In this document: piece by piece, positions 40,843 to 50,632 of the stretch
Layout of the letters: every line of letters starts with the position of its first letter
How positions within the stretch are numbered: the first letter of the stretch is position 1
Source: Gammaproteobacteria bacterium
Lineage (GTDB): Bacteria > Pseudomonadota > Gammaproteobacteria > Enterobacterales > Psychrobiaceae
Direction of reading: 5' to 3'
Length of the DNA stretch: 64,000 nucleotides
NCBI GenBank assembly: GCA_013214945.1
Contig: JABSRT010000010.1
Span: 1-64,000, forward strand
Notes under the pieces: model-generated
Database searches by the model: none
What the model saw: only the letters and a program-made list of their open reading frames with translations
What the model was told of the DNA's origin: nothing
Program-made: the position numbers and the translations under genes

Positions 40843-43602
40843 CTACTCCCAAGATAGCAATGGGTAATCACCTTGTTGATGTAAAAATACATCCATTTCC
40901 TCACGCGAGGCAAAGCGACAGGTAAAGTCGCCTTGAATATAATGACAACCCATATTTTGTAACTGCACAAACTCTGATAATGAATCGACCCCAACCGCGG
41001 TCACCGTCATATCCAATGCCTGGGCCATTCGGATAATGCCTTGAATCAAATTTGCCGTTGTTTGATTATCCTCTAATTGTGAAACATAACTGGCCGATAG
41101 CTTAAGCCCTGAGAATGGAAAGCTGCTTAAGTCTGAAATATACGCACCACGCTCGCCAAATTTATCATATTGCAAGGTTAAACCCATCAAGGTCAGCTCC
41201 TGCAAAATATCTTCGAGATCAAGCCATTGAGTCGCCATGTAACTTAATGGTAACTCAACCGACACTTGCTCGGCAGCGATGCCGTGCCGCTCTAAAATTT
41301 TAGCAAACGACTGCGCAATATGACGATTTCTCAATTGACCATGGGATAAATTAATGGCGACCGAGATATCGCTATAACCCTTGGTCTGCCAGTGCTTAAG
41401 ATCGATGCAGGCTTGCTCAAACAACCATAAACCCAAGTCAGACATAATGCCACTGGCTTCAGCCACGGCGTAGATATCTTCTCCTTCGATCAGGCCATGC
41501 TTTGGGTGCCGCCAGCAAACCATCACCTCAAATTCGGTCACCTTATTACTGGCCAAATCTAAAATCGGTTGATATAGCGTTTTTAGTTTGCCACAGGTAA
41601 GTGCTTTAACAATATCTCGGCGTAAATTAAAATGTTTAACCGCCTGTTCGTTTTGCTGCTCACCAAAACATCCAATTCTTTCATTAGCATACCAGGCTTT
41701 TTGCAGAGACGACTCGGCGTTCAAGAACAATGAATCAGCATCACTGCCCTGCTCTGGGTAGTAAGCAATACCTAAGCGAATATCAATATCAAAGCTATCT
41801 TGAGCAACCACAATGTTTTTCTGGTTTACCTTATCTATTTTTGCCGCCACCACTTCGAGCGCTGAGGTATTAGGCAGATCGGGTAATAATATCGCCAAAC
41901 GGGTTTGTGACATCCGCGCCAAAGCGTCTTCACTGCGTAACGCACTTCGTAACATCGTGCAATAAGCGGATAATAGCTCACTGCTTTTAACCGTGCCTAC
42001 CTCAAAAGCCAGTGACTCAATTTCAGTGATATCGAGATAAATAACCGCGACAGTGAGCTTGCGTCTTCTAGCGCGTGCTAACATGCCTTCAAGCCGATCT
42101 TTGGCTAAAATATCATTGGCCAGTCCGGTCGCTAGATCATAATTGGCGAGAAAAACCCCGGTCTGTTGCAGCTCCTTCTGGCGAGTTGTGTCGACTGATA
42201 CCCCGACAAAGTTCTCAATTTCGCCATGTTTATCATAAACAGGTTTTATCGAAATATCGGCCCAATAATAACTACCATAGGGATAGGTGAATTTTAAATT
42301 ACCGCGCCAACTGTTTTTTATTTGTAGGGAATCCAACATGTTATTAAAAATAAATGGGTCTTTCACAGAACCGTTTAGCAATGAAATATGACGACCGATT
42401 AACTGGGCTGATTTGTAACGTGACTGCTGCTCAAACGCCTCATTTATATAAATAAACTCTCCTTGCGGATTGAGGGTAAAAATAGCCAACAACGCCATCT
42501 CATTAACGGTCTCTAAAGCCTTTATCCGTACTGGTAATTGTGCGGCTTTTTTGGTCGCTATCGTTAATAACAAGCCCTGACTAGCACTAAAACGGTCACG
42601 CATTGGTTGTTGATGAAATTCAACGTCTAGTACTTGTTGATTAAGCTCGACCTGAATCCGGCAGGTCGACGCCTCCATTGGGGATATTTGGGCTAATAAC
42701 ACTGGCGGCAATACAGAACGGACATGCAAACCCTGTAAGTCGTCACGAGAACGACCCAACAGGCTAGTCATCGCTTGATTTATTTTGGCAATATTACCGA
42801 GATTATCCATCAGCAAGGAAGCCGTTGGTAATAAATCAAACAACGAATCAGTTAGATCGGTCGCTTGTTGTACTTTTTGCAAATGCACTTGGTGAGCGGA
42901 AATTTCAATCGTTTGGATATGAATAAAGGGTTCGCCAGCAAATTCGACCCGATGAGCGGTTAGTTTTACTAACTGTAACTCTCCGCTTGCAGTTACTACG
43001 CTAAGATTACATGAGCGATCGCGATCATTTAATAACTTAGTAAGCTCGGTCGACAACTGCCAATCAGCAACATTAATAATGTCTGAAAACGTCTGCGAGC
43101 TTAAAACTTGCTGACTTAAACCGCACAAGATTTGCGCGCAGTCATTGGCTGCGACAATAGTGAAACTTTCGGGGGTGATCAGAAACTCGCCAAAACTCGA
43201 TTTTTTAAACAAAGTTAGCTGGCTCTCTATTTTATTGACGCTCCAGTCGCAGTGAGTCACTACCATAAATTGCTCTGATGACATCGTCAAAGTAGCAAGC
43301 GTCAAATTTACAGATCGAACCGACTGATCGGCGCATAATAGCGTTTGCTGGTATGCCTTAGGAATTGAATGACCACGGACTTGTTTGAGAAAATTTGGCT
43401 CGTCAGCAGGCAATAGCATTGAGAACGGCTTTCCGATCAACTTAGTGCCAGAGTATCCACTGCGCAAGATAAATTCATCAGAGGCTTGCACCACAATGCC
43501 TTGTTGATCAATTGTGACTTGATGCAGTCTGAAAAACTGCACCAACAATTCGTCCGGCTCACTGACGTTCATCCCTGGGAAGTCAAACAATTTACTGTCC
43601 AT
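40843..43602 (-). CDS. PAS-GGDEF-EAL protein with both catalytic domains degenerate
   Basis: A 919-residue signalling protein with no evident membrane helices. Several PAS-like segments fill about 1-480; the clearest (about 375-475) has [21 protein letters not shown] and a PAC ending [12 protein letters not shown]. The GGDEF domain (about 490-650) has [11 protein letters not shown] where ARxGGDEF is expected, so it cannot synthesise c-di-GMP. The EAL domain (about 660-905) has EVM for EAL, DK for DD, KLSAS for KIDRS and V for the Glu of xxAEGVE. It is probably a receptor or scaffold rather than a phosphodiesterase. A small cytochrome gene follows in the same operon. Confidence 0.88.
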   Translation of the reverse strand: MDSKLFDFPGMNVSEPDELLVQFFRLHQVTIDQQGIVVQASDEFILRSGYSGTKLIGKPFSMLLPADEPNFLKQVRGHSIPKAYQQTLLCADQSVRSVNLTLATLTMSSEQFMVVTHCDWSVNKIESQLTLFKKSSFGEFLITPESFTIVAANDCAQILCGLSQQVLSSQTFSDIINVADWQLSTELTKLLNDRDRSCNLSVVTASGELQLVKLTAHRVEFAGEPFIHIQTIEISAHQVHLQKVQQATDLTDSLFDLLPTASLLMDNLGNIAKINQAMTSLLGRSRDDLQGLHVRSVLPPVLLAQISPMEASTCRIQVELNQQVLDVEFHQQPMRDRFSASQGLLLTIATKKAAQLPVRIKALETVNEMALLAIFTLNPQGEFIYINEAFEQQSRYKSAQLIGRHISLLNGSVKDPFIFNNMLDSLQIKNSWRGNLKFTYPYGSYYWADISIKPVYDKHGEIENFVGVSVDTTRQKELQQTGVFLANYDLATGLANDILAKDRLEGMLARARRRKLTVAVIYLDITEIESLAFEVGTVKSSELLSAYCTMLRSALRSEDALARMSQTRLAILLPDLPNTSALEVVAAKIDKVNQKNIVVAQDSFDIDIRLGIAYYPEQGSDADSLFLNAESSLQKAWYANERIGCFGEQQNEQAVKHFNLRRDIVKALTCGKLKTLYQPILDLASNKVTEFEVMVCWRHPKHGLIEGEDIYAVAEASGIMSDLGLWLFEQACIDLKHWQTKGYSDISVAINLSHGQLRNRHIAQSFAKILERHGIAAEQVSVELPLSYMATQWLDLEDILQELTLMGLTLQYDKFGERGAYISDLSSFPFSGLKLSASYVSQLEDNQTTANLIQGIIRMAQALDMTVTAVGVDSLSEFVQLQNMGCHYIQGDFTCRFASREEMDVFLHQQGDYPLLSWE

Positions 43603-43688
43603 CTATTTTTGTACCCCCTACTGCGACGCTGATGTATAATTTGTCCATTCCACTAGGCTCCATCCTGTTTTTGCGACCAAATAAAATT

Positions 43689-44015
43689 ATGAGCGACAAA
43701 GATTTACCCGATAAAATAAACTCTACAGCAGCCACTGAGTTCAGGCAACAAGGATATCTTGCTCTGATGATAAAAACATCATGGGATAACTTTGCAATTC
43801 AAGCTCAAATAATAGTTGAACAGTTAGGCGCTACCGTGCTTTCGCGTGAGGTAGGGGCCGATCTGTGTCATTGGCGTATTGACTTTGAGGGTACTAAACT
43901 GGGCTTGTTTTACGAAGATACCAGCGAGAGTTGCTGGCTCGAATTAGAACAGCGCCAAGAACAAGAAGTATTAGATTTTATCGCGACCTTACTAAGGGAT
44001 TTCCATGGACACTAA
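43689..44015 (+). CDS. DUF3630 family protein
   Basis: A 108-residue acidic protein of the DUF3630 family, function unknown. WDNFAIQAQIIVEQLGA and the end SCWLELEQRQEQEVLDFIATLL are recognisable. ATG 43689 (MSDKDLPDK) is favoured over ATG 43632, whose extra 19 residues are hydrophobic and unlike the rest. The 3' end overlaps srkA by 11 bases, so the two are coupled. Confidence 0.78.
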   Translation: MSDKDLPDKINSTAATEFRQQGYLALMIKTSWDNFAIQAQIIVEQLGATVLSREVGADLCHWRIDFEGTKLGLFYEDTSESCWLELEQRQEQEVLDFIATLLRDFHGH

Positions 44016-45012
44016 CATTCACCAACGTAACGAAGATTACGCCTTGTTGACCCCAGATTTAATTTTATATGCGATCGAATCAACCGGTATTTATCCAACG
44101 TCTGGCTTGCTGGCTTTAAACAGCTACGAGAATCGCGTTTATCAATTTACCGCCGAAGATAATATCAAATATGTGGTGAAGTTTTATCGTCCTGGCCGTT
44201 GGCAAGCACCACAGATAATTGAAGAACATCAGTTTACGCTTGAATTAGCCGCGCAAGAAATACCCGTGGTCGCACCAAGTTTAATTAACGGTGAGAGCTT
44301 ACACCTATATAGTGGCTTCTACTTTACCTTGTTTCCTTGTCAGGGCGGTCGTCAGTTTGAAGTCGATAACTTAGATCATCTCGAATGGGTTGGCCGCTTT
44401 ATTGGCCGAATTCATAGTGTTGGCTCAACCAACACATTTAAACATCGCACCGCTTTTAATCTCGACAATTACCTTTATCAACCGCAGCAGTTATTAAATA
44501 ATTACGACGGCATTCCCAGCTACCTACGGCATAACTTCAATAAAGATCTGGGCCAACTAATCGATTTAGCCTCCGAGCAATTTGGTGACTTTGACGCACT
44601 GCCAACTATCAGGATTCATGGAGATTGTCATCCTGGCAATATTTTATGGACAGATAGCGGTCCGCATTTTGTTGATTTAGACGACAGTGTTAATGGCCCG
44701 GCAATTCAAGATTTGTGGATGATGCTCAACGGCGAGCGATCACATCAATTGTTGCAACTTGATATTCTACTTGAGGGTTATCAAGAATTTAACGACTTCG
44801 ATCCGGCACAGTTACGCCTGATCGAGCCACTACGAGCGCTGCGCATGGTCAATTACATGAATTGGTTAGCAAAACGTTGGCAAGATCCTGCATTTCCGCG
44901 GAACTTTCCGTGGTTCAATACAGACAGATATTGGGAAGAACAAGTATTGGCGCTTAAAGAGCAAATTTACGCCTTACAGCAACCAGCCTTGTGCTTACCG
45001 ACTCATTATTAA
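44005..45012 (+). CDS. srkA: Stress response serine/threonine kinase SrkA (YihE)
   Basis: A 335-residue APH-like kinase of the YihE family. YVVKFYRPGRW holds the ATP-binding Lys, RIHGDCHPGNILW the catalytic loop (D of HGD and N of GN), and FVDLDDSVNGPAIQDLWM the metal-binding Asp. The family protects cells under stress and Cpx control in E. coli. The srkA-dsbA order is conserved with enterobacteria. Confidence 0.94.
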   Translation: MDTNIHQRNEDYALLTPDLILYAIESTGIYPTSGLLALNSYENRVYQFTAEDNIKYVVKFYRPGRWQAPQIIEEHQFTLELAAQEIPVVAPSLINGESLHLYSGFYFTLFPCQGGRQFEVDNLDHLEWVGRFIGRIHSVGSTNTFKHRTAFNLDNYLYQPQQLLNNYDGIPSYLRHNFNKDLGQLIDLASEQFGDFDALPTIRIHGDCHPGNILWTDSGPHFVDLDDSVNGPAIQDLWMMLNGERSHQLLQLDILLEGYQEFNDFDPAQLRLIEPLRALRMVNYMNWLAKRWQDPAFPRNFPWFNTDRYWEEQVLALKEQIYALQQPALCLPTHY

Positions 45013-45087
45013 AGTTGACCGCTTGGATCAACGGTCACCATAAACTTTATGATACGCTTACTACACTTTTATTAAGGAATCGCAACA

Positions 45088-45699
45088 ATGAAGAAAATTA
45101 GTGTCTTACTTTGTGCTCTACTGTTAAGCCCGCTGGCTTTAGCAGCCCAGTTTGTCGAAGGAACCCATTACGAGGTATTAGCTCAAACGACAGCCTCGAA
45201 AACACCTACAATCGTTGAATATTTTTCGTTTAAATGCCCAGCCTGTTATCGCTTTGAACCACTAGTCGATTCAATGTTAGAAAACAAACCTGACAATATT
45301 ACATTCAAGAAAAACCACGTCGATTTCGTTGGCGGAGCTACGGTTGGCGCTGAATTAACCCATATTTATGCGATTATCGATTTACTCAAAGTAGATGAAA
45401 AGTTAACGCCTGCGCTATTTAATGCGATTCACCAACAACATAAAACATTTCCAAACTTAAGTGATTACAAAGCGCTATTTGTTGCTAACGGAGTCGACGC
45501 TGACCAGTTTGATAAGGCAGCTGCGAGCTTTATGGTTAAAACTCACGTTTCAAAAATGCAACGTAACACCAAAAAGTTTGGGGTTAGCGGAGTTCCTACT
45601 TTTGTGATTAACGACAAATACAAAGTGATCACGCGATCTTTAAAAAGTAATCAACAATTTGAAGAGTTAGTGTTCTTCTTGGCCAACAAACAAGACTAA
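45088..45699 (+). CDS. dsbA: Thiol:disulfide interchange protein DsbA
   Basis: A 203-residue periplasmic oxidase. Signal peptide MKKISVLLCALLLSPLALA; active site CPAC in FSFKCPACYRFEP, where enterobacterial DsbA has CPHC; cis-proline in VSGVPTFVIN. Replacing His by Ala in the dipeptide should change the redox potential and lower oxidising power. It has its own promoter region after srkA and a strong terminator. Confidence 0.95.
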   Translation: MKKISVLLCALLLSPLALAAQFVEGTHYEVLAQTTASKTPTIVEYFSFKCPACYRFEPLVDSMLENKPDNITFKKNHVDFVGGATVGAELTHIYAIIDLLKVDEKLTPALFNAIHQQHKTFPNLSDYKALFVANGVDADQFDKAAASFMVKTHVSKMQRNTKKFGVSGVPTFVINDKYKVITRSLKSNQQFEELVFFLANKQD

Positions 45700-45716
45700 T
45701 ACCAGAAAAAACCCAC

Positions 45717-45744
45717 AAAAAAGGCCGCAATTGCGGCCTTTTTT
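45717..45744. terminator. Bidirectional terminator between dsbA and trpS
   Basis: The palindrome GGCCGCAATTGCGGCC (45723-45738) with A6 and T6 flanks, serving both convergent genes. Confidence 0.95.
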
Positions 45745-45775
45745 ATTGGGAAAATTCGCTTATCCGGTACTCAGG

Positions 45776-46780
45776 TTACTTATGCGAAATAAACCCAATT
45801 GCCTCATAGGCTTTAGCGAGTGTTATCGCAGCACGTTCAGACGCACGCTCAGCGGAGTCTTTCATAATAGCTAATAGCGCTGTTTCGTCTTGACGCAATT
45901 GATAATAACGTTGTTGTACAGGTTCAATAAATGACAATACGGCATCAGCGGTATCTTTCTTTAAATGACCATACATCTTGTCTTCATAATCTGGCACTAA
46001 CGACTCAACACTGCGACCGGTCGCACAAGAGAGTAAAGTCAGTAAATTTGAAACGCCTGGTTTTTCAGCCGTATCAAAATAAATCCGTGATTGCTCATCA
46101 GAATCGGTCACTGCCCGCTTTAACTTTTTACTAATTAGCTTCGGATCATCAAGCAGCATAATGTAATTATTCGGATTTTCATCTGATTTTGACATTTTTT
46201 TGGTCGGCTCTTGCAAGCTCATCACACGAGCACCAACTTGTGGAATGTAAGGTTCTGGCACCTTAAAGACATCGCCATATAAGTTATTAAAACGCGTGGC
46301 TATGTCACGCGTTAGCTCAATATGTTGCTTCTGATCTTCACCGACCGGCACTTGATCTGCTTGATAAAGCAGAATGTCAGCGGCCTGCAATACCGGATAG
46401 CCGTACAAACCAACATTAATATTGGACGCATGACGTTGTGACTTATCTTTAAATTGGGTCATCCGATTTAGCTCACCCATTTGAGCATAACAGTTTAAAA
46501 CCCAGCCTAACTGTGCATGTTCTGGTACCTGTGACTGAACAAAAATAGTGCTTTGCTTTGGATCTAAACCACAAGCAATATACATCGCTAGACAGTCGAA
46601 CACGCGCTCTCGCATTAGTTTTGGATCTTGACGAACCGTAATTGCGTGCAAATCAGCCAGCATAAAAAAGCAGTCATTTTTTTCCTGCATCACTAGCCAC
46701 TGGTTAATTGCACCAATATAGTTACCAATAGTTAAACCACCAGATGGCTGAATGCCACTTAAAACAACAGGTTTTGACAT
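45776..46780 (-). CDS. trpS: Tryptophanyl-tRNA synthetase
   Basis: A 334-residue class Ic synthetase charging tRNA-Trp. The HIGH equivalent is [12 protein letters not shown] near residue 14 and KMSKS is in [12 protein letters not shown] (about 195). Length equals E. coli TrpS. It begins 14 bases after rpe on the same strand, an rpe-trpS operon; the phosphoglycolate phosphatase gph that lies between them in E. coli is absent. Confidence 0.97.
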   Translation of the reverse strand: MSKPVVLSGIQPSGGLTIGNYIGAINQWLVMQEKNDCFFMLADLHAITVRQDPKLMRERVFDCLAMYIACGLDPKQSTIFVQSQVPEHAQLGWVLNCYAQMGELNRMTQFKDKSQRHASNINVGLYGYPVLQAADILLYQADQVPVGEDQKQHIELTRDIATRFNNLYGDVFKVPEPYIPQVGARVMSLQEPTKKMSKSDENPNNYIMLLDDPKLISKKLKRAVTDSDEQSRIYFDTAEKPGVSNLLTLLSCATGRSVESLVPDYEDKMYGHLKKDTADAVLSFIEPVQQRYYQLRQDETALLAIMKDSAERASERAAITLAKAYEAIGFISHK

Positions 46781-46794
46781 AGTTTTTTATCTCT

Positions 46795-47469
46795 CTACTT
46801 TTTTATACCAGCGAGCTGCTGGCGCATTTGATCAACAACGACTTTATAATCTGGTTGGTTAAAAATAGCCGAGCCAGCGACAAACATATCGGCCCCGGCA
46901 GCGGCTATTTCAGCAATATTATTAACTTTAACGCCGCCATCGACTTGTAACCTAATATCACGACCACTTTGATCAATTAACTTTCGAACCTGACGCAACT
47001 TGTCTAAGGTTGATGGAATAAAACTTTGACCACCGTAGCCTGGGTTAACCGACATCAATAAAATGACATCTAACCTGTCCATAATAAACTCAAGACAACT
47101 CAATGGTGTGCCAGGATTTAGTACCACTCCAGCCTGACAGCCTTGTTCTTTAATCAGCTGCAAAGTCCGGTCTAAATGCTGAGTCGCTTCAGGATGAAAT
47201 GTAATAATTGACGCACCAGCTTTGGCAAATTCAGGGACCAGTGCATCGACAGGCGATACCATCAAATGCACATCAATCGGTGCAGTAATGCCGTAATCGC
47301 GCAATGCCTTGCAGACACCGGGGCCAAACGTTAAATTTGGTACATAGTGGTTGTCCATGACATCGAAATGAACGACATCGGCTCCTGCGGCTAATACTTT
47401 ATCAACATCTTCACCAAGCCGAGCAAAATCAGCAGACAAAATAGACGGCGCAATTAAAAAATCGGTCAT
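46795..47469 (-). CDS. rpe: Ribulose-phosphate 3-epimerase
   Basis: A 224-residue TIM-barrel enzyme interconverting ribulose 5-phosphate and xylulose 5-phosphate. [41 protein letters not shown] and [17 protein letters not shown] carry the metal and phosphate ligands. ATG 47467-47469 (MTDFLIAPS) has GGA eight bases upstream and gives the family length; the ten codons before it are rejected. Upstream gene of trpS. Confidence 0.97.
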   Translation of the reverse strand: MTDFLIAPSILSADFARLGEDVDKVLAAGADVVHFDVMDNHYVPNLTFGPGVCKALRDYGITAPIDVHLMVSPVDALVPEFAKAGASIITFHPEATQHLDRTLQLIKEQGCQAGVVLNPGTPLSCLEFIMDRLDVILLMSVNPGYGGQSFIPSTLDKLRQVRKLIDQSGRDIRLQVDGGVKVNNIAEIAAAGADMFVAGSAIFNQPDYKVVVDQMRQQLAGIKK

Positions 47470-47671
47470 TGCAATTCCAGATAGCGTTAAAAGAGCCAAT
47501 TCTACAGTATGGTACGATGCTGGGCTAGTTTTTGTGCGAGTGATGGCGCGATGACTCGTGTTTAGACAACTGCAACCAAACTATCGCTTAAACGATGTGC
47601 ACCTGATGCAATAAACGTGAGTGGTCACACCAATTTTTAGTTAAAAACTATACCAAGCTCACATAACTAGA

Positions 47672-47737
47672 TATAATGTCAGGTCGCGTCGCTAACCGCT
47701 GTTACTAACTATTAGCTATCCAACTAATAGATATAAT
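47672..47737 (+). promoter_or_regulatory. Two possible crp promoters (-10 elements)
   Basis: Two AGATATAAT words, with TATAAT at 47672-47677 and 47732-47737, lie 60 bases apart upstream of crp. Neither has a good -35, so activator-dependent or autoregulated transcription is possible. Confidence 0.4.
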
Positions 47738-47789
47738 TGGCTTTATCGACTATTATTTTATGGTGTTCCCTTTACCTTGACGAGGATCT

Positions 47790-48425
47790 ATGTCTTTAAT
47801 AAAAAAACCGCAACAGGATCCAGTGATAGACTGGTTTCTTTCGCAATGTCACCTGCATAAGTATCCGAAAAAGAGTACCTTGATTCATCGCGGTGACGCT
47901 GCAGATACCTTGTATTACATCGTCGAGGGCTCAGTCGCCGTATTAATCAAAGACGATCAAGGTAAAGAAATGATTTTATCTTATCTGTCAAAAGGTGACT
48001 TTTTGGGTGAGATGGCTTTGTTTGAAGACGAACCAGAGCGTACAGCGTGGGTAAAAACTCGCAGTGCCTGTGTTATCGCTGAAGTGTCTTTCACTCGATT
48101 TAAGCAACTTATTCAGGTTAATCCTGAAATATTAATGCGCTTATCAAAGCAAATTGCCGGTCGACTGCAAAGTACCAGTGAAAAAGTCAGTGATCTTGCT
48201 TTTCTTGATGTCACAGGCCGAATTGCCCAAACGTTACTTAATTTGTGTAAGCAGCCCGATGCAATGACGCATCCTGACGGCATGCAGATCAAAATAACGC
48301 GCCAAGAAATCGGCCAAATCGTCAGTTGTTCAAGAGAAACTGTCGGTCGGGTACTTAAACTATTGGAAGAGCAAGGGCTAATTTCAGCTCATGGCAAAAC
48401 CATTGTGGTGTTTGGTACCAGATAA
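47790..48425 (+). CDS. crp: cAMP receptor protein Crp
   Basis: A 211-residue global regulator nearly colinear with E. coli Crp. The cyclic-nucleotide pocket contains [19 protein letters not shown], with the Arg82 equivalent and Thr replacing Ser83. [24 protein letters not shown] is the C helix with Thr127/Ser128 conserved, and the recognition helix is [18 protein letters not shown]. It activates catabolic and respiratory genes. Standalone gene with GAGGA before the ATG and a terminator hairpin after it. Confidence 0.97.
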   Translation: MSLIKKPQQDPVIDWFLSQCHLHKYPKKSTLIHRGDAADTLYYIVEGSVAVLIKDDQGKEMILSYLSKGDFLGEMALFEDEPERTAWVKTRSACVIAEVSFTRFKQLIQVNPEILMRLSKQIAGRLQSTSEKVSDLAFLDVTGRIAQTLLNLCKQPDAMTHPDGMQIKITRQEIGQIVSCSRETVGRVLKLLEEQGLISAHGKTIVVFGTR

Positions 48426-48435
48426 CAACCACTGT

Positions 48436-48468
48436 TTAGCCGATATAACTTATCGGCTAAATATTTTT
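48436..48468 (+). terminator. Terminator of crp
   Basis: Perfect 10-bp stem TTAGCCGATA/TATCGGCTAA, loop TAACT, then ATATTTTT. Confidence 0.85.
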
Positions 48469-48627
48469 ACACCTGCAATCACATCCGACCAGACAAGCCA
48501 GCGCAACAAGTTGAAAACATTCAACTTTAAATACTCGCAGTTCAAAAAACCCACAACTTTTTATTTTTAACGAGTAAAAACTCTATACTAAACTAATTTC
48601 TGTTGTTAACATCGAGATAACACGAAT

Positions 48628-48646
48628 TTCAAACGAGCGTTTTGAA
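48628..48646 (+). promoter_or_regulatory. Candidate PsrA box
   Basis: TTCAAAC-GAGC-GTTTTGAA is a near-palindrome matching the PsrA pattern GAAAC/CAAAC-N4-GTTTG. It lies 54 bases before the acyl-CoA dehydrogenase ATG. PsrA (a TetR regulator) represses fatty-acid degradation genes in Shewanella and Pseudomonas. Confidence 0.55.
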
Positions 48647-48699
48647 CAATAAATATAAAGCTCATATTCGCCATTATCAAATAACAGATTGAGGTTACC

Positions 48700-50502
48700 A
48701 TGCCAGAATACAAAGCTCCGCTAAAAGATATCGAATTTGTAATGAATGATGTTCTCGATTTCGAGCAACATTATGCCAACCTGCCAGGGTGTGAGGAAGC
48801 AACTCCAGATCTGGTCAATGCTATTTTGACTGAAGCAGCCAAGTTTTCTGAAGAGGTATTATCGCCATTAAATCAAATTGGTGATCAGCAAGGCTGTACT
48901 CGACATGATGATGGCAGCGTAACCACACCGGCAGGTTTTAAAGAAGCCTACCAGCAATATGTTGAAGGCGGTTGGCCGTCACTATCTCATGATATCGAAT
49001 TTGGCGGTCAGGGCCTACCTGAGTCACTAGGTTCAGTGATCAGTGAAATGGTTGGTGCTGCCAACTGGTCTTGGGGCATGTACCCTGGCCTAAGCCACGG
49101 TTGCATGAATACGCTAGCGAGTCACGGTACCGATCAACAAAAACAAGCTTATTTACCAAAATTAGTCAGCGGCGAGTGGACCGGCACTATGTGTCTTACC
49201 GAACCGCATGCTGGCACCGATTTGGGCTTACTACACACTAAAGCGATTCCAAACAACGACGGCAGCTATAATATTACTGGCACCAAGATCTTCATTTCGT
49301 CTGGCGAACACGATATGAGTGATAATATTGTTCACATCGTATTAGCCCGCCTACCAGATGCCCCTGCTGGCACCAAAGGCATTTCATTGTTCATCGTGCC
49401 TAAGTTTGATATTGACGGCCAAGGCAATGTCGGCGAGCGTAATGCCGTTAGTTGTGGCTCGCTTGAACACAAAATGGGTATTCATGGCAACTCAACGTGT
49501 GTAATGAATTTCGATAACGCTAAAGGCTTTTTAATTGGCGCTGAAAACCGTGGTCTAAACTGCATGTTCACCTTTATGAACACCGCACGTATTGGCACCG
49601 CGATTCAAGGGTTAACCGCAGCAGAAAGTTCATTTCAAGGCGCATTGGCGTACGCGAAAGACCGTCTGCAAATGCGTTCATTAAGCGGCGCAAAGCAACC
49701 TGAATCGGTCGCTGATCCTATTATTGTTCATCCAGATGTTCGCCGCATGCTGCTTACTCAGAAAGCCTTTGCTGAAGGCAACCGTGCAATGCTGTACTTT
49801 GCCACCCAACAAAATGATATTGCACACTTAAGTGATGATGTTGAGCAGCGTAAAGCAGCCGAAGATTTATTATCATTCTTAACCCCTATCATGAAAGCAT
49901 TTATGACAGAAACTGGCTTTGAAGCAGCTAACCACGGTGTTCAAGTCTTTGGTGGTCACGGTTATATTGCTGAATGGGGCATGGAGCAAATTGTTCGTGA
50001 TAGCCGCATCTCTATGCTTTATGAAGGTACTACTGGTATTCAGGCCCTTGACCTATTAGGTCGTAAGGTCTTAATGAGCCAAGGTGAATTACTGAAAAAC
50101 TTCACCAAGTTAATTCATCGTTTCAACAAGTCACATAGCGACAACGAAGCAATGGCGCAGTTTACTGCACCTTTAGCTAAGCTAAACCAGGAATGGGGCG
50201 AGCTAACGATGGAAGTTGGCATGAAGGCGATGCAAGACAAAGACGAAGTTGGCGCGGCGTCAGTTGATTACCTAATGTATTCTGGTTATGTTTCACTCGC
50301 TTACTTCTGGGCTAAAATGGCTGCCGTTGCACAAAGCAAGCTTGCTGAAGGCACTGATAATCCTGAGTTCTACCAGGCTAAAATCGATACTGCACGTTTC
50401 TACTTCGCACGTATTTTACCGCGTACCTTGTCGCATGCAGCGATGGTAAAAGCGGGCAATGAAAGCTTAGCCGCGATTGACGAGCAACACTTCTCGTTCT
50501 AA
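48700..50502 (+). CDS. Acyl-CoA dehydrogenase with C-terminal extension (DmdC/FadE12-like)
   Basis: A 600-residue FAD-dependent acyl-CoA dehydrogenase. CLTEPHAGTDLGLLHT is the FAD/substrate signature, CGSLEHKMGIHGNSTC follows, and the catalytic Glu is in MLYEGTTGIQALDLLGRK (about 447). The extra C-terminal 130 residues place it with the long acyl-CoA dehydrogenases and the methylmercaptopropionyl-CoA dehydrogenases (DmdC). Fatty-acid oxidation is likelier given the PsrA-like box; DMSP-related substrates cannot be excluded. No partner genes adjoin. Confidence 0.88.
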   Translation: MPEYKAPLKDIEFVMNDVLDFEQHYANLPGCEEATPDLVNAILTEAAKFSEEVLSPLNQIGDQQGCTRHDDGSVTTPAGFKEAYQQYVEGGWPSLSHDIEFGGQGLPESLGSVISEMVGAANWSWGMYPGLSHGCMNTLASHGTDQQKQAYLPKLVSGEWTGTMCLTEPHAGTDLGLLHTKAIPNNDGSYNITGTKIFISSGEHDMSDNIVHIVLARLPDAPAGTKGISLFIVPKFDIDGQGNVGERNAVSCGSLEHKMGIHGNSTCVMNFDNAKGFLIGAENRGLNCMFTFMNTARIGTAIQGLTAAESSFQGALAYAKDRLQMRSLSGAKQPESVADPIIVHPDVRRMLLTQKAFAEGNRAMLYFATQQNDIAHLSDDVEQRKAAEDLLSFLTPIMKAFMTETGFEAANHGVQVFGGHGYIAEWGMEQIVRDSRISMLYEGTTGIQALDLLGRKVLMSQGELLKNFTKLIHRFNKSHSDNEAMAQFTAPLAKLNQEWGELTMEVGMKAMQDKDEVGAASVDYLMYSGYVSLAYFWAKMAAVAQSKLAEGTDNPEFYQAKIDTARFYFARILPRTLSHAAMVKAGNESLAAIDEQHFSF

Positions 50503-50522
50503 TTATCGCTGGTAAGATGATC

Positions 50523-50552
50523 AAAAAGGCCTCGTAAAAACGAGGCCTTTTT
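50523..50552 (+). terminator. Terminator after the acyl-CoA dehydrogenase gene
   Basis: Stem AAAAAGGCCTCG/CGAGGCCTTTTT with loop TAAAAA and a T6 end. Confidence 0.95.
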
Positions 50553-50632
50553 TATTGCAGTAACTAATTGCTGATACAGTGCGCACTATGACCACAGTGA
50601 CGCTAACACCAGCGAACCAAAGAAGCACAAAC

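Noticed and set aside
47615-47640. CRP autoregulatory site (GTGA and TCACA near 47620) upstream of crp
   Set aside because: The half-sites are four bases apart instead of six, so the dyad does not fit CRP.
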